Assembly (NCBI GenBank): GCA_028023455.1
Contig: JAQFVV010000503.1
Location: 391,755-455,754, forward strand
From: Epiperipatus broadwayi
Lineage: Eukaryota > Onychophora > Udeonychophora > Euonychophora > Peripatidae
Length of the DNA stretch: 64,000 nucleotides
Direction: 5' to 3'
Shown here: piece after piece, positions 1-10,200 of the stretch
Layout: each line of letters opens with the position of its first letter
Position numbering within the stretch: position 1 is the stretch's first letter
The notes under the pieces: generated by a model
The model's database searches: none
The model's input: the letters and a program-made list of their open reading frames with translations, nothing else
What the model was told of the DNA's origin: nothing
Program-made: the position numbers and the translations under genes

Positions 1-238
1 TAAAGAATTTAAATTTTATGTTGCTTATGACTATCTTATTACAAAAACAAAGAATTGAATATTTTAAATGTCAATGTAATATAAAAATATACACACATAT
101 CAGTTTTATACATAAAATCGTAATCACTTGCCTTAAATTATCACAACTATCAAGATATAATATTAGTATTGGTTCATATTAGTTATACTACCAATAAAAT
201 ATTATTTTAAACAGATAGAAGAAAGAAATCATAAATTA
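1..238. other. AT-rich DNA without recognised gene
   Basis: Low-complexity A+T-rich DNA. I see no credible coding frame, RNA gene or repeat boundary here. Confidence 0.5.
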
Positions 239-388
239 TACTCTTATACTATCTTCATTATATTTTCAAAAAATAGAATGCCATTTATATTATCATTAGG
301 AATCAATAATTAAATTAGTATTGATTCCTTATGATAATTTAAGTGGTAGTCTGTTTTCACAAAATTATTAAAGATAGTATAAGAATGT
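239..388. repeat. Short palindromic MITE-like foldback
   Basis: Two imperfect arms of about 70 bases are reverse complements. The left arm starts CTCTTATACTATCTT at 241 and the right arm ends with AAGATAGTATAAGAA at 371-385. The inner arm ends, ATTATCATTAGGAATCAATA and its complement, flank a short AT loop near 312. A 150-bp element with no coding capacity and near-complete self-complementarity fits a MITE or foldback. I cannot assign a transposase family or a sure target duplication. Confidence 0.6.
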
Positions 389-639
389 ACTTTATGATAA
401 CGTTTTATTGATAATATATCTAGTATCAACTCTTATTAATACTATGCCTTGACAATTATATGAATTCTCTCTTACATATTATCTTTAAACCTTTTATACA
501 CTTATTTTTTATACAATTAAACATTCAATAATAATAGGGGTTAGAGAGTAAATCAGATATCTGATGTGTTTTTCTATATTTGAAAAACAATTTATTTGAT
601 GATGCACTTAATAAAAATGAGATTATAAATAAATATTAG
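389..639. other. AT-rich spacer
   Basis: No feature recognised between the palindromic repeat and the LINE relic. Confidence 0.4.
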
Positions 640-1640
640 GATCACTGATTTATGTTTAATGAATAAAATAATAAAACAGATGTCAAAAGAAAATATATCA
701 GGATTTGTCAAAGGAATTTGTGACATAAAGAGAATTATTTTATTGATATTATAAGTTACCAACTCTGTTCAACTTCTATGCTGATATAGCTTTGAAGAAA
801 TTTATTAAAAGAATGTAACAAAATGGTTGTAAAATTATGAAATAATCGATACTTATTCAATTTATTATTTACAGATGATCAGCTAATTATAGAAAAACTT
901 ATAAAAGATATTAAATATACTTATAAGAAAACTTGTGAAGAAATACACCTGAAGATTAAATATTAATTTGAAAGGTCATATTTGTCAAGAAAAGAAAATA
1001 ATGTGTTATTTATTAATAGGAATATTGTGAAAGTGTACTGTTTTCAATATTTAAGATCAAATGTTACAAAAAAGGCAAAATTACAAGAAAGTTATGTGAA
1101 AAAATTAGTACAGTGAGGCAAGTAATGAAAGTACTCAACTCCCCTTTGTAAAATAGTAATATATTACTGAAAATAAAAAAATAAACTATTGTATAGAGTG
1201 TAAACTACTCTACTGGTACAAAGACATGGACAGTAACAAAAGAATGTGAACTAATATTGCTGGCACAAAAAATAAATTATTGGAGAAGATCAAATAGATG
1301 ATCAAAATTCGAGGGAATAAAAATAAATCAATGAATCAAAGATGTTGTTAGAATAGAGAAATGTAATAACTGTCACTGCGAGAAAGGATGTTAAAATATA
1401 ATCTTATTAGATTTGTAAATAAGATTATTAGAAAAGATTGATTAGGATGTGAAAAAAGAAAAAAAACTAAAAAAATGATCAAAAAAAATTGATAAGTAGA
1501 GTGAAAAAGAATGGACTATCAGAGGGTGATATTATGGATAATGAGATATAGAGGAAGACATTTAACTAATGACTTCACCAATGAGGAATCTTGAAACAGA
1601 GAATAAAGAGAAGATATTATTTTGTAAAGTATTAAAAGTA
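640..1640 (+). pseudogene. Decayed non-LTR (LINE) reverse transcriptase
   Basis: Translation in shifting plus-strand frames recovers landmarks of an APE-type LINE reverse transcriptase in the right order. A PTLFNFYADIALKKFIKRM block (about 756-815) corresponds to the region after the RQG(D/C) motif. The catalytic box appears as FTDDQ at 868-882, where a working enzyme usually has FADD(Q). A block reading GTKTWTVTKECELILLAQK follows (from about 1205), as does an INYWRRS block (about 1262), resembling the C-terminal YGSETW...L...E..FWRRS region of many LINE polyproteins. Stops and frameshifts are frequent, so it is a dead fossil. The first catalytic residue region and the endonuclease are not visible, which suggests 5' truncation. 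It is not the same family as the RTE LINE at 6.9 kb, because the motif wording differs. Confidence 0.6.
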
Positions 1641-2199
1641 AAGTTGGTGAAAAAGTTCAATAAATGTTTTAAATACAATGCTATATATTTTATTGATTTT
1701 TATTGTATATCTTGATTAAACCTATTCACTTTTTTTATTATTAAACATATTATTTTTATATGTTTTAATGTTTTATTATTCAAATTTATGTTAATTATAT
1801 TCTATATTCACCCAATATTTTTTCTTCATTAGAAAATATTATTTAAATCTGCTGCTTTTTGGATTTTTGCATATTTAATACTTAGATTTTTGTTTATACA
1901 ATTTTAATCATTTCTTTGTTTTACTCATGACTTTGTTTTCTCTTATATCCATTACTTATCATCTGTGAAACCACCTTATCATCTTTATAATTTTCTTAAA
2001 TTTTGTGATAGCCACTGGTAAGTGTCATACTCTGGAAATCCAAATCTGTAGATTGTATCTCAGTTTAGTCACTTTTAGCATATGGACTTTTTATAAATTC
2101 CCAAATAATAAAGCTATTTGATTATTATGATTAATTTGTGATGCATTTTATACTACTATTGGCTTACTTTCTTATTAAATCCACATGTTTGAATAATCA
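1641..2199. other. AT-rich spacer
   Basis: No gene or repeat boundary recognised. It separates the LINE relic from the first FB1 foldback. Confidence 0.4.
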
Positions 2200-2585
2200 A
2201 AGCTGTTATATCTTTTAATATTAAACAGACAAAACTCTCCATACAGCAGTGCCACTCAGTGCAAGCCAGAGTAATCAATGGATGCAAATCCAAGCTCATT
2301 AGCTTATATAGTCATATAGGTCTGAACTCAGTTCAGTACACATACATTTTGGTGTCTTTGGTTTCTTAATAACCATATCCACTGCTATCATATTAGCCAC
2401 AAGCTAGAAACTAGTCTCAGGATATTGAATGAGTAGGCATTAGTTAGGAATTTTGTGCACAAGCCTTCTGGTATTCATTGATTATTCTGGATTGCACTGA
2501 ATGGCACTACTGTATGGAAAGTTTTGCCTATTTTAATAATAGTTATGAGCAAGCATAAAAATGGTAATCATGTGATCTTTTAATA
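2200..2585. repeat. Foldback element FB1, copy 1
   Basis: The ends are long inverted repeats. AAACTCTCCATACAG and GCAAGCCAGAGTAATCAATG near 2232-2280 reappear as reverse complement near 2475-2530. Copy 2 at 12.0 kb has the same arms. The right end carries a subterminal stretch (AATAGTTATGAGCAAGCATA, about 2536) that matches in inverse the left end of copy 2, so each copy has lost a different terminus. The centre holds a CATATAGGTCTGAACTCAG module (about 2314) that also occurs in palindrome FB4 at 59.2 kb. No coding capacity. Interpretation: a non-autonomous foldback or MITE-like element. Confidence 0.7.
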
Positions 2586-2857
2586 TTGATGTACTTTTAT
2601 CATAATTTGTATTATATAATTATTTTTGTTAATTACAGCTTACTTGATATTCTCATTATATTATTATTTTATTCCACTAATTTTTTTTGGAAAATGATAC
2701 TTTAGTTTGTCAAAGATAAATTATTGTTTATAAATTGCTCTTTGATTTAATAAACATAGCAAGAGTCTCACCTTTGGCATTTTTTTAAACTTTAAAGCAT
2801 AAATAGCATTCAAAATTTAATAATCAACAAAAAATTTTTACCAATCTACTTTGTTAC
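2586..2857. other. AT-rich spacer
   Basis: Nothing recognised. Confidence 0.4.
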
Positions 2858-3031
2858 CTACATTTGATTTTATCTTCAGTTGTATCTTTAAACTTTCCTT
2901 TGACATCATGAAATAATGCTATATGATTAATTAATTGATCAATTGAAGATTCTTTTGATTTGGAAAAGCAATTTATTATAATACATAATTTATAATGAGC
3001 CGGATTAATTTCCGATTCAATGGTTTTATTG
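2858..3031 (-). CDS. Candidate internal exon of unknown protein
   Basis: On the minus strand a pyrimidine-rich tract ending in TTTTTAATTTTAG at 3032-3044 is followed by 174 nt that stay open and end in AAATGTAG|GTAACA, a good donor (GT at 2856-2857). The exon carries 1 nt, 57 codons and 2 nt, so a phase-2 acceptor meets a phase-2 donor. The peptide begins NKTIESEINPAHYK and contains FSKSKESSIDQLINHIALFH followed by DVKGKFKDTTEDKIKC. It is hydrophilic and of mixed composition, unlike the translations of TA arrays nearby. I do not recognise the family. No partner exon could be identified in the window. It could be a chance open frame in AT-rich DNA; protein homology or transcript evidence would decide. 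Confidence 0.35.
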
Positions 3032-3319
3032 CTAAAATTAAAAAGGGAAAACAACTTCATTTTCATTAAATGTCTAATGCTAATTTTTTTTATTATTATT
3101 ATTTCAAAACACATACACACTTATATTTTCGCATTTATATTTTAAAATAGATTATTTAATGTTTATAAAATTGCTTTAGAATAGTTTACTTTCACTATTT
3201 TGTTTATAAAATTGATTTAAAAATACTTTACTTTCACCACCTGTTTTAATCAAAAAGCTTGCTAATTATATATTCCTGTTGCTTTTATTTTTAATCATTT
3301 TTAAAGTTAATTCTAAAAG
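3032..3319. other. AT-rich spacer or intron-like DNA
   Basis: If the exon at 2858-3031 is real this would be its upstream intron. No other feature seen. Confidence 0.3.
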
Positions 3320-4935
3320 TCTAAAAGCGGAGATTTAGTTTTGTATTTGTTATTTTGGATACAATAATCCCTGGTTGGAATTCTTAAATTAGATTGAGTG
3401 GGAAATTAATATTTGCCCTGCAGGAGATATAGAATTAGAGACTAATGAAAGTTTTTCACGGGAAATATAGCAAGGCAAGTATAGCCCGCCAATTTTTAGA
3501 GAGGAGGATTCATTATTAGACACACACTTGGATTAAGGCCTGCAAAGAGATACCATTGTGAGTAGCTGTTCGGACGTTTAATTCCTACTAAAAACTTAAA
3601 TAATTATTGACAAACTTCGTTGGTGTGCAAGATGTCAAAATCCACCACTGTGAGTTTTGCCATCATTAGAATGTCTTGCTAATTTAAACAAAGGATGGGC
3701 CCACGCCTACCAGCTCTTCTTCAGTCATGCCATGAACCTCTAAAATAAACACTGCCTCTACCTTGCCACTGTCAAAGGACCTGAAAGATGAACTATTATC
3801 AAAAGTGCGCACTCATCACCAAATCACTAGGACTCTGCCTTACCGTAAGTTAAACTTTTTTCTATTCTAGCCAGAGTAAATAAATTGCATTTAATTAAAT
3901 CTCCGCTCAATCTAATGATAAATATGTTTTAAAATGGTATTGTTTTTTTTTATAATTTATTATCTGTATGTACTCTTTTCTAGTATTTAAAGTGTGTCTT
4001 GGAATCTTACTTTTAAGATTCCAAGTTTGTTTGCAATTTTCATTTATTAGGAAGTGCATAAGGTGATTGTATTTTATATGTTTAATATATACCTGATTAT
4101 TTCATTAACTATTATAAAACACATTGGCAGTTTTCATAATCTTTATTTATTTATCTGCCCTTAGTTGTACAATAAAGAACCTTTAGACATGTTTCATTTG
4201 CGTTGTTTGTGCAAACAACAAAATCTTTTTGCTGGCTATTTGTCAAGTTATTTTTTCGGGTTGTCTGAAAATAGTCTATTTCTTTCTGGATTATGTAAGA
4301 TCATAATCAAATATCTGTTGCTGTCTTGTAGGTGAGATCAACCACGTTTACATTGAATGTAGTATTACATGCAGCAGTCCTGTGGCATTTTAATGACAGT
4401 AATTAGAATACTACTGCTCAGATGTTCGTGCTGGGTACGTTGGTTTCCGGCAGGACAGTAACTGTTTTATTATCCCTGATTCAGGAAGCTAAAGTTGTTG
4501 TTTGTTTTGTAATTTTACAACTGACCAGCAAGAAGATATTTTCCTAGCCATTTCTTATATTTTAAGTGAGAGAATTTTATTGCCAACATGTTTAATGCCT
4601 TCAGGTTTGTCGTACTCTTGTGCACTCTCTGGTAAATATACGTATGTTAACATAAGTCACTTTTATATTCATGGCTAGATGTCTTTACTATATTGTCTAA
4701 CTTATAAAATTAATAAATTGTTTAAATTTATTTGGCTAACATTTGTCTTTGTGCTTTGATTTCTCAACTGTCTAAATAATATTTAAGATATCTTGTTCCT
4801 CCCTGAGTGTAGTTTGATGCCCTTTTGATTTGCATATCCTGTCCACCCTAAAATAAATGTCTAGTTCCTTTTTTTGGACTAGTGGCGCCCCTGGGGTCAG
4901 TATATGCAAATCTCAAAGATCTTTCTCCCGTTACA
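3320..4935 (+). repeat. Putative old LTR, 3' end at 4935
   Basis: The segment is less AT-rich than its surroundings. It ends ...TTTCTCCCGTTACA (TTACA at 4931-4935), followed at once by ATAAATTCAAAGTGGAATC, a degenerate form of the ATTGGCATC...AGTGGGATC tRNA-primer sites of Ty3/gypsy elements. A TGGCGCCCC tract sits 52 bases before this end (4883). The 2.07-kb LTRs at 53-58 kb have TGGCGCCCTGG 70 bases before their CGTTATA end, and share purine-rich and T-rich internal motifs with 5048-5120. The 5' limit is a guess: inverted GCGGAGATTTA (3326) and TAAATCTCCGC (3896) motifs lie inside. No second LTR copy was found. Confidence 0.3.
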
Positions 4936-5300
4936 ATAAATTCAAAGTGGAATCTAAAACTTCATTACTTTTCATTGACAGATCTTTTCTTTTGCAAACT
5001 TTTAGTATTATTTGACTTTTTAATTTTTTATTTGGTTTGAAAAAATAGGAGAGGGGGTCAGGGCTAGGCAAAAGAATGGGGGGAAATATAGTCAATTATA
5101 TGTTTTGAATGTTTTTTTGTAATACTACCTAATACAAAATAAATTTATGTATAATTAAAAAACAACATCATTTTATTTGTAATTGACATATTTTTTTGAT
5201 TTTTATGCTTATTAATGGTCTGTATTTATAATTTTTAATTTTTTTTTAATTTATTTTTTTAAAAAGTGAGGAGTGTGTGGAAAAAATATGATCATTTGTC
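4936..5300 (+). repeat. Possible internal remnant of the old LTR element
   Basis: It starts with the primer-site-like sequence described for the LTR end. It continues with GGAGAGGGGGTCAGGG (about 5049) and a GTCAA...TTTTTTTGTAAT series. The same order (GGAAGGGAGGGGGCAG, then GTCAACTTTTTTTTTGTAAT) occurs in the 0.6-kb interior of the LTR element at 55.3-55.9 kb. No gag or pol frame is visible. Confidence 0.3.
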
Positions 5301-5785
5301 AACTTTTATGAAAACAATAATTATCAACTATATTTAATGCAAATTACAAATCAAATAATCCAAATAAAAATAAACTATCTGCCTTTAAAGGAAAACAAAT
5401 TGAAAAAAAGGTTAAAATAAAATTTCTTTCTTATTTATTTTAATTTTTTACTATCCACTTGATTGCTTTTTTACTGCACAAAATTCCAAAAAGAAAAGGT
5501 ATCATCACTTTGTATGATCTGAGTAATTTAGCAATGTGCATGGACAATACAAAATTGCTTTAAATTTGTCTTTTTTCTTCTTTTCTCCATCATAGATAAT
5601 CTGAAATCTAAATGAATAAAGTAAAGAGATTTATTTTTACATTTTTAATTAAAATCTAAAAATAATAAAACAATTTACATCTCCAAGTTTAATATTTCCT
5701 ATTGTTTTTCAAATAAAAACATTTTAACAATATCAATGAAGAAATTTTTAGATTTAATTCTAATATATATATATATTGTTTTGAA

Positions 5786-5824
<39 letters not shown>

Positions 5825-6009
5825 ACATATATATATATATATATATAATGTCCATTAATTAAAACAAAATTGTAATTATAATTGAAATAATAGATTTAAT
5901 GGTTTACAAACTATTATAAACAATCCTTAAATCTACAGAAGTACTTTCAGTTAATTTCTTACACCTGCCTCAATTGCCATTGAATTAAAAAAAAAAAACA
6001 AAAGGAAGC
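5301..6009. repeat. AT-rich DNA with (TA)n arrays and PLE1 terminal sequence
   Basis: Interrupted TA arrays lie at 5763-5776 and 5791-5845, the second containing ATGGACATATAT that is nearly palindromic with the following TATATAATGTCCAT. On the minus strand 5938-5948 reads GAAAGTACTTC. The same word occurs next to hammerhead-like cores at both ends of PLE2, so this is probably the 3' terminal repeat of PLE1. Bases 5907-5939 reappear inverted at 9671-9702. Confidence 0.4.
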
Positions 6010-6920
6010 AAACATCATCAATTCAATCCCATGAATCTCATATTTTAATGTTAGCAGCTTGTCTATTTATTAAATGCATTTTATTCCTATTTATAAAAAT
6101 TGCCTCCTTAATTTTTCTTTTATTATGGTTTCTCTCTTCATGAGAAAGTTTCACATTTTCAAAATCAAATTTTAATTTATATTTACATGTTTTTTTCATG
6201 AACAAAGAAAACTGAAGGAAACATTAAATCACCATTATTTTTACTTTTTACATGCTTATATAACAGTTCATGCTTCCTCAATCTCTTCTCAATACTGCAC
6301 CTAGATTCACCTATATATGGTAGCATACAGTCACAAAAAATTACATATATGCTATTACTTTTCTGCATGACATGACATCCTTAAAATTATTGACTAATTT
6401 ATTAATATTGTTTGGGACGTAGAATGAAACATTAAACACATTCTTATATATATATCCTTAAAAAATTTCTGTTGGGGATTTGAAATTAATGGAATAGATA
6501 TCCATTGTTTACTATTAGTCATCATTCCTTTAAACCATTATAACTTTTTTTAAATGGACATAAAGTATTGCCTATTTGTTTCATTCTATAACCAATATCA
6601 AGCAATTCCTTGGCCAATATCTCAATATTTTTCAGTTTATCACTTTGGTAATGATATAATTTTTTATTATTAAACAAAAAACATCTATAACTTGTCATCT
6701 TATCCATAATTGGTACTTTTGACTTACAATTTATATATTCCCTTTTTTGCAGTGGGTTGATTATTAATTTATAATTTAATATACTGTTATCTCTTGTAAT
6801 AAACAAATCCAAATATTTAATATTTTTGTTCTTTTCCTTTTCAATAGTCCATTTCAAGCCATTCAACTTATTTAATTTATCTACAAGCCAATTTATAGTA
6901 TTAGTATTTCCATAAATAAA
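6010..6920 (-). pseudogene. PLE1, 3' part: RT C-terminus and GIY-YIG
   Basis: This is the 3' portion of a minus-strand Penelope-like retroelement, a retroelement class that encodes a reverse transcriptase fused to a GIY-YIG nuclease. From 6920 downward the frame reads NTINWLVDKLNKLNGLKW then TIEKEKNKNIKYLDLFITRD, the block that follows the YxDD box in this class. The same block is in PLE2 as LKWTIENEQ...KIKFLDLQI. The nuclease domain at about 6368-6250 reads IYVIFCDCMLPYIGESRCS followed by KRLRKHELLY, with Cys-X-Cys before the YIG and the Arg after it. The C-terminus (KRKIKEAIFINRN, NRQAANI) continues to about 6038 and matches PLE2. Frameshifts near 6180 and 6480 break it. Its upstream RT part is displaced to 9538-9672 by the LINE insertion. 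Confidence 0.8.
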
Positions 6921-6938
6921 AAGTGGAAGAACAATATT

Positions 6939-8216
6939 GTGGAGATTGATGGTGTATCGGACAGACTTGCAAGATTAGTTATACAACTTAATAGCAGATA
7001 TCAAATGCAGATAATTCAGGTTTATGCCCCAACAAGTTCTCATAGTGATGAAGTAGTAGAAGATTTTTATATGGATGTACAAAATGCTTTTGATCAGAGT
7101 AAACAACATTTTAAAATTGTCACGGGAGACTCAAATGCTAGAATTGGTAAACAAATGAAAGATGAAATTGCTGTAGGTAGTTTTGGTTATGGTAATAGAA
7201 ATGAGAGAGGACATAGACTTGTGGAGTTTGCAGAAAAAGAAAAACTTTATATTATGAATTCATTTTTTGAAAAAAATGTTAAAAGGAAATGGACATGGAA
7301 GCATCCAAATGAAGGTACATCAGAATTGGATTATATTTTGACTAACAGGAAATACATATTTCAAGATTGTAAGGTTCTTAATAAATTTAACACAGGAAGT
7401 GATCATCGATTAGTAAGGTGTAAATTACATGTTAATGTAAAACTAGAGAGACAAAAAATATTAAGAAAAACAATATTTACAGTTGATATTCCTAATCTTC
7501 AGAAACATTTTAATGAATTTAAATTAGAACTTACAAATAGGTTTCAAGTGTTAGGAGAATTTGAACATGATTCAGACTTGAATGAAATTAATATGAAAAT
7601 AACTGATACACTTTTAAAAACTGCAACAAAGATAGCTGGTAGAAAAAATCAGCAATTGACTAATAAAATTTCTACTGAGACTAGAAAATTTATGAAGAAA
7701 AGAAGGAATATGAAGATATACAAAAATGATGTATTAAAAAGAATTGAATATCTTGAATTTTGTAAAATGGTACGGAAAAGAGTTGAAAATGATATAAGAA
7801 AGTATAACTGTGAAATAGCAAGGAAAGCTGTAGAAGAAAATAAAAGTCTCAAGAATGTTAAACAACATTTTGGTATTGGTAGGAAATTTATATCTGCAAT
7901 AAGAAAAAAAGATGGAATTATTACTAAAAAGAGAGATGACATCATGAAGTTGGTAGAAGATTTTTATCAAGAATTATACAGTAATAAAGAACAAGTACCT
8001 CCTATATCTATTACATCTTCCGAATTGCCCAGAATTTTAAATGAAGAAGTGAGACATGCAATTAAATGTATGAAGAAAGCAAAGGCTCCAGGAAATGATG
8101 GAATTATAATTGATATATTAAAAGAAGCAGGTGAAGAAATAGAAACAATTTTAGCAAAGTTATATACCAAATGTCTAAATGATAAAGATGTACCGGAAGT
8201 TGGAAGAATGCAGTAA
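6939..8216 (+). pseudogene. RTE LINE ORF, endonuclease and RT start
   Basis: The open stretch encodes the apurinic-type endonuclease and the linker into the reverse transcriptase. Visible endonuclease motifs are QVYAPTSSHSDE (about residues 26-37), GDSNARIG (family form GDFNA), ELDYILTNRKY and the final SDHRLVR with its catalytic Asp-His. A Lys-rich linker follows, then KKAKAPGNDGIIIDILKEAG, the usual entry to the RT fingers. The true start codon lies upstream of the truncated element, so the Met at 6939 is only the first internal one. The frame ends in EVGRMQ because one T seems to be missing from an expected VPEVWKNA at about 8194. The reading then continues in another frame through KKGDKEDIRNYRPISLL. 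Confidence 0.8.
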
Positions 8217-9522
8217 TAATATTAATATTTTAAAAAGGTGATAAAGAAGATATTAGAAATTACAGACCTATCAGCCTTTTATCAGTTTATATAAAATTTT
8301 TACCAAGATAATTACAACTTGTCTACAGAGAACTTTGGATTTTCACCAACCAAGAGTACAAGCAGGATTTAAAAGTGATTTTAGTACAATAGATCATATC
8401 CAGGTGTTGAGAGAAGTCATAGAAAGCACAAATGAATATGAGTTGTCATTATGTTTTGGATTTGTAGATTATGAAAAGGCATTCGATTCTATACACATTT
8501 CTTCAGTGATTAAAGCATTGGATCATCAAGGTATAGATCCAGGATATTGTCATATTTTAAAGAATATTTATAAAAATGCAACAGCAACAATTAGATTACA
8601 TAATGATACTGGAAAAATCAACATTGAGAAAGGTGTAAGACAAGGTGACTCCATATCTCCAAAACTTTTTACAGCAGTGCTGCAAGAAGTATTTTGTGGA
8701 TTAAAATGGGAAACTAAAGGAATGAAAGTAAATGGAGAGTATTTAAGTCATTTAAATTTTGCAGATGATGTAGTTGGTTTTCCAAATAATGCTTCAGAGC
8801 TGCAGGAAATGTTGCAGGAGTTAGCAGATGAAAGTAGAAAAGTAGGACTAAAGATAAATGTTAAAAAGACTAAAGTAATGTTTAATCGATTTGCTCAAAA
8901 TATGAAAATAAAGATTGATTATGAAGAATTAGAAAAAGTTAACAGTTACAAATACCTTGGTCATATTATTAATACAGATGGAAACATAATGGAGGAAATT
9001 AATCATAGAATTAAACTTGGTTGGAGTGCTTTTGGTAGAAATAACTTGATACTAAAAGGAAAAATGCCTATGTGTTTGAAAAGAATGATTTTTAACAAAT
9101 GTGTTTTACCAGTTCTTACTTATGGATCTGAGACTTGGACACTTAATAGAAGAGCAATACAGAGACTTCAGACCACTCAAAGAAGTATGGAGAGATGTAT
9201 TTTGGGAGTAACAAAAAGAGATCGAAAACACAATATATGGGTAAGACAACAAACAAGTGTTACTGACCTTATTAAAAAAATTAAAAGATTGAAATGGAGT
9301 TGGGCTGGACATATTGCTAGAAGAAATGATAATAGATGGACAATTGAAATTTTAAACTGGATTCCAAGAGATTGTAAAAGACCCAGAAAGAGACCACATG
9401 TGAGATGGATGGATGAAATAAGAAAATGTGCAGGTGTGTTGTGGAAAAGAGAAGCTAAAGATCGGAGAAGATGGATTAAACTTGGAGAGACCTTCATCCT
9501 GCAGTGGATTGATAATGGTTGA
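8217..9522 (+). pseudogene. RTE LINE ORF continued, RT core and C-terminus
   Basis: After the frameshift the reverse transcriptase core is nearly intact. KKGDKEDIRNYRPISLL (about 8235-8285) precedes a second shift. The long frame from 8335 gives HQPRVQAGFKSDFSTIDHIQ, the catalytic FVDYEKAFDSI (8461), GVRQGDSISPKLF (8632) and LNFADDVVGF (8752), with the FADD aspartates present. Thumb and C-terminal blocks follow: NSYKYLGHI, LTYGSETWTLNRR, and a tail of RWTIEILNWIPRD, RPRKRPHVRWMDEIRKCAG and WIDNG that is characteristic of RTE-like LINEs. All three catalytic aspartates remain, so decay is recent, but the upstream stop and shifts prevent a full product. Confidence 0.85.
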
Positions 9523-9537
9523 TGATGATGATGATGT

Positions 9538-9672
9538 TTTCCATAAACAAAATCATTCACATATTTTTGTAAATTTTAATATCTCCAAAAGTGCACATAT
9601 TTAAAATATCACTCTCATATGTAGATAAAACAAAATTGCAAATGTATACAACTACAGGCAGACCCATAGGTT
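9538..9672 (-). pseudogene. PLE1, RT core fragment beyond the LINE
   Basis: This is the continuation of PLE1 on the other side of the LINE. On the minus strand it reads QPMGLPVVVYICNFVL (about 9665-9620), equivalent to the A-MGSPLSP motif of Penelope-like reverse transcriptases. Then, after a frameshift, it reads KYVNDFVYGK (about 9565-9538), the Y-x-D-D box with the first Asp changed to Asn. It joins in sense to INWLVDKLNKL at 6920 when the LINE and one target duplication are removed. Upstream coding sequence stops abruptly at 9672, where a short inverted copy of the PLE1 3' flank (5907-5939) is attached. The element is therefore 5'-truncated or rearranged, and catalytically dead. Confidence 0.65.
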
Positions 9673-9702
9673 GGATTTAAGGATTGTTTTTAATAGTTTG
9701 TT
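9671..9702 (+). repeat. Inverted copy of PLE1 3' flank
   Basis: The plus strand here reads GGATTTAAGGATTGTTTTTA and continues ATAGTTTGTT. The reverse complement of 5907-5939 is the same apart from about three bases. An inverted terminal segment joined to a truncated 5' end is a known arrangement in Penelope-like elements, and would make this the upstream pseudo-LTR of PLE1. Confidence 0.45.
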
Positions 9703-9718
9703 ACTGTTATATTGTAAT

Positions 9719-9766
9719 GTACAGCAGAAAAATGTTTTCTTTTTATTTTTTAGTTTTCTGCTGTAC
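9719..9766. repeat. Perfect 13-bp inverted repeat (hairpin)
   Basis: GTACAGCAGAAAA at 9719-9731 and TTTTCTGCTGTAC at 9754-9766 are exact reverse complements separated by 22 T-rich bases. It lies just beyond the PLE1 5' end and may be part of its terminus or an independent small palindrome. Confidence 0.6.
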
Positions 9767-10148
9767 TTTTTAGCTATTTACATGTCTAGATTTTAGGTTG
9801 TAAAGTATGTTGAATCTTAAATTAATCAGTTAATTATCCCAGAATTATTTGGTGACTTAGATACAGTATTTTTTTAAAAAAAAACAAAGAGAAAATCAAA
9901 TGTAGGTAGCCCAGAAGATCAGTACCAAATAAATTTACAGACAAAATTAAATAAATTGATGAAGTGTAGGTGTGAAAGACTATAAATTAAATGCTTAGAT
10001 AGATTTCATTCTAAATCATATAGGTTGTAATAGTTACAAGTTATATGAAAACAATTTAATTATTTAATCATAACAAACAATAAAGTATATGATCAGTTAG
10101 TTATTCATGAACATGTGATGTTACAACATTAAAATTAAAAGTTATAAT
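9767..10148. other. AT-rich spacer
   Basis: No gene or repeat recognised. Confidence 0.4.
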
Positions 10149-10200
10149 GGTTATTTTTATTAAAACAGGCAAGCATAAGAGGTGGTCATGTGATGTTTAT
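10149..10200. repeat. FB1 terminal fragment
   Basis: ATTAAAACAGGCA joins directly to AGCATAAGAGGTGGTCATGTGAT. Both pieces match the end of FB1, whose full end in copy 1 reads (inverted) GTCATGTGATTACC-like sequence, AGCAAGCAT and then TTAAAACAGG. The interior is missing, so this is a deletion remnant or a tip-to-tip product. Confidence 0.4.

Larger units (their letters stand above)
6921..9537 (+). mobile_element. RTE-type LINE, 5'-truncated, inserted into PLE1
   Basis: A plus-strand non-LTR retrotransposon lies inside the minus-strand PLE1. Bases 6907-6920 (TTTCCATAAATAAA) and 9538-9551 (TTTCCATAAACAAA) form a 14-bp target-site duplication with one mismatch. The element starts inside the endonuclease at residues KKWKNNIVEIDGVSDRLA, so it is 5'-truncated, as usual for target-primed reverse transcription. 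Its 3' end has almost no UTR and finishes in a (GAT)n run, TGGTTGATGATGATGATGATG, a form typical of RTE elements. A shorter copy with the same end lies at 26809-27028. Frameshifts near 8185 and 8290 and a stop at 8231 show that this copy is inactive. Confidence 0.85.

Noticed and set aside
7649-8170. Minus-strand frames of 67-98 residues
   Set aside because: They are shadows of the LINE coding strand.
9106-9560. Minus-strand frames opposite the LINE RT
   Set aside because: They are shadows of the LINE. Only the last residues (NDFVYGK) belong to PLE1.
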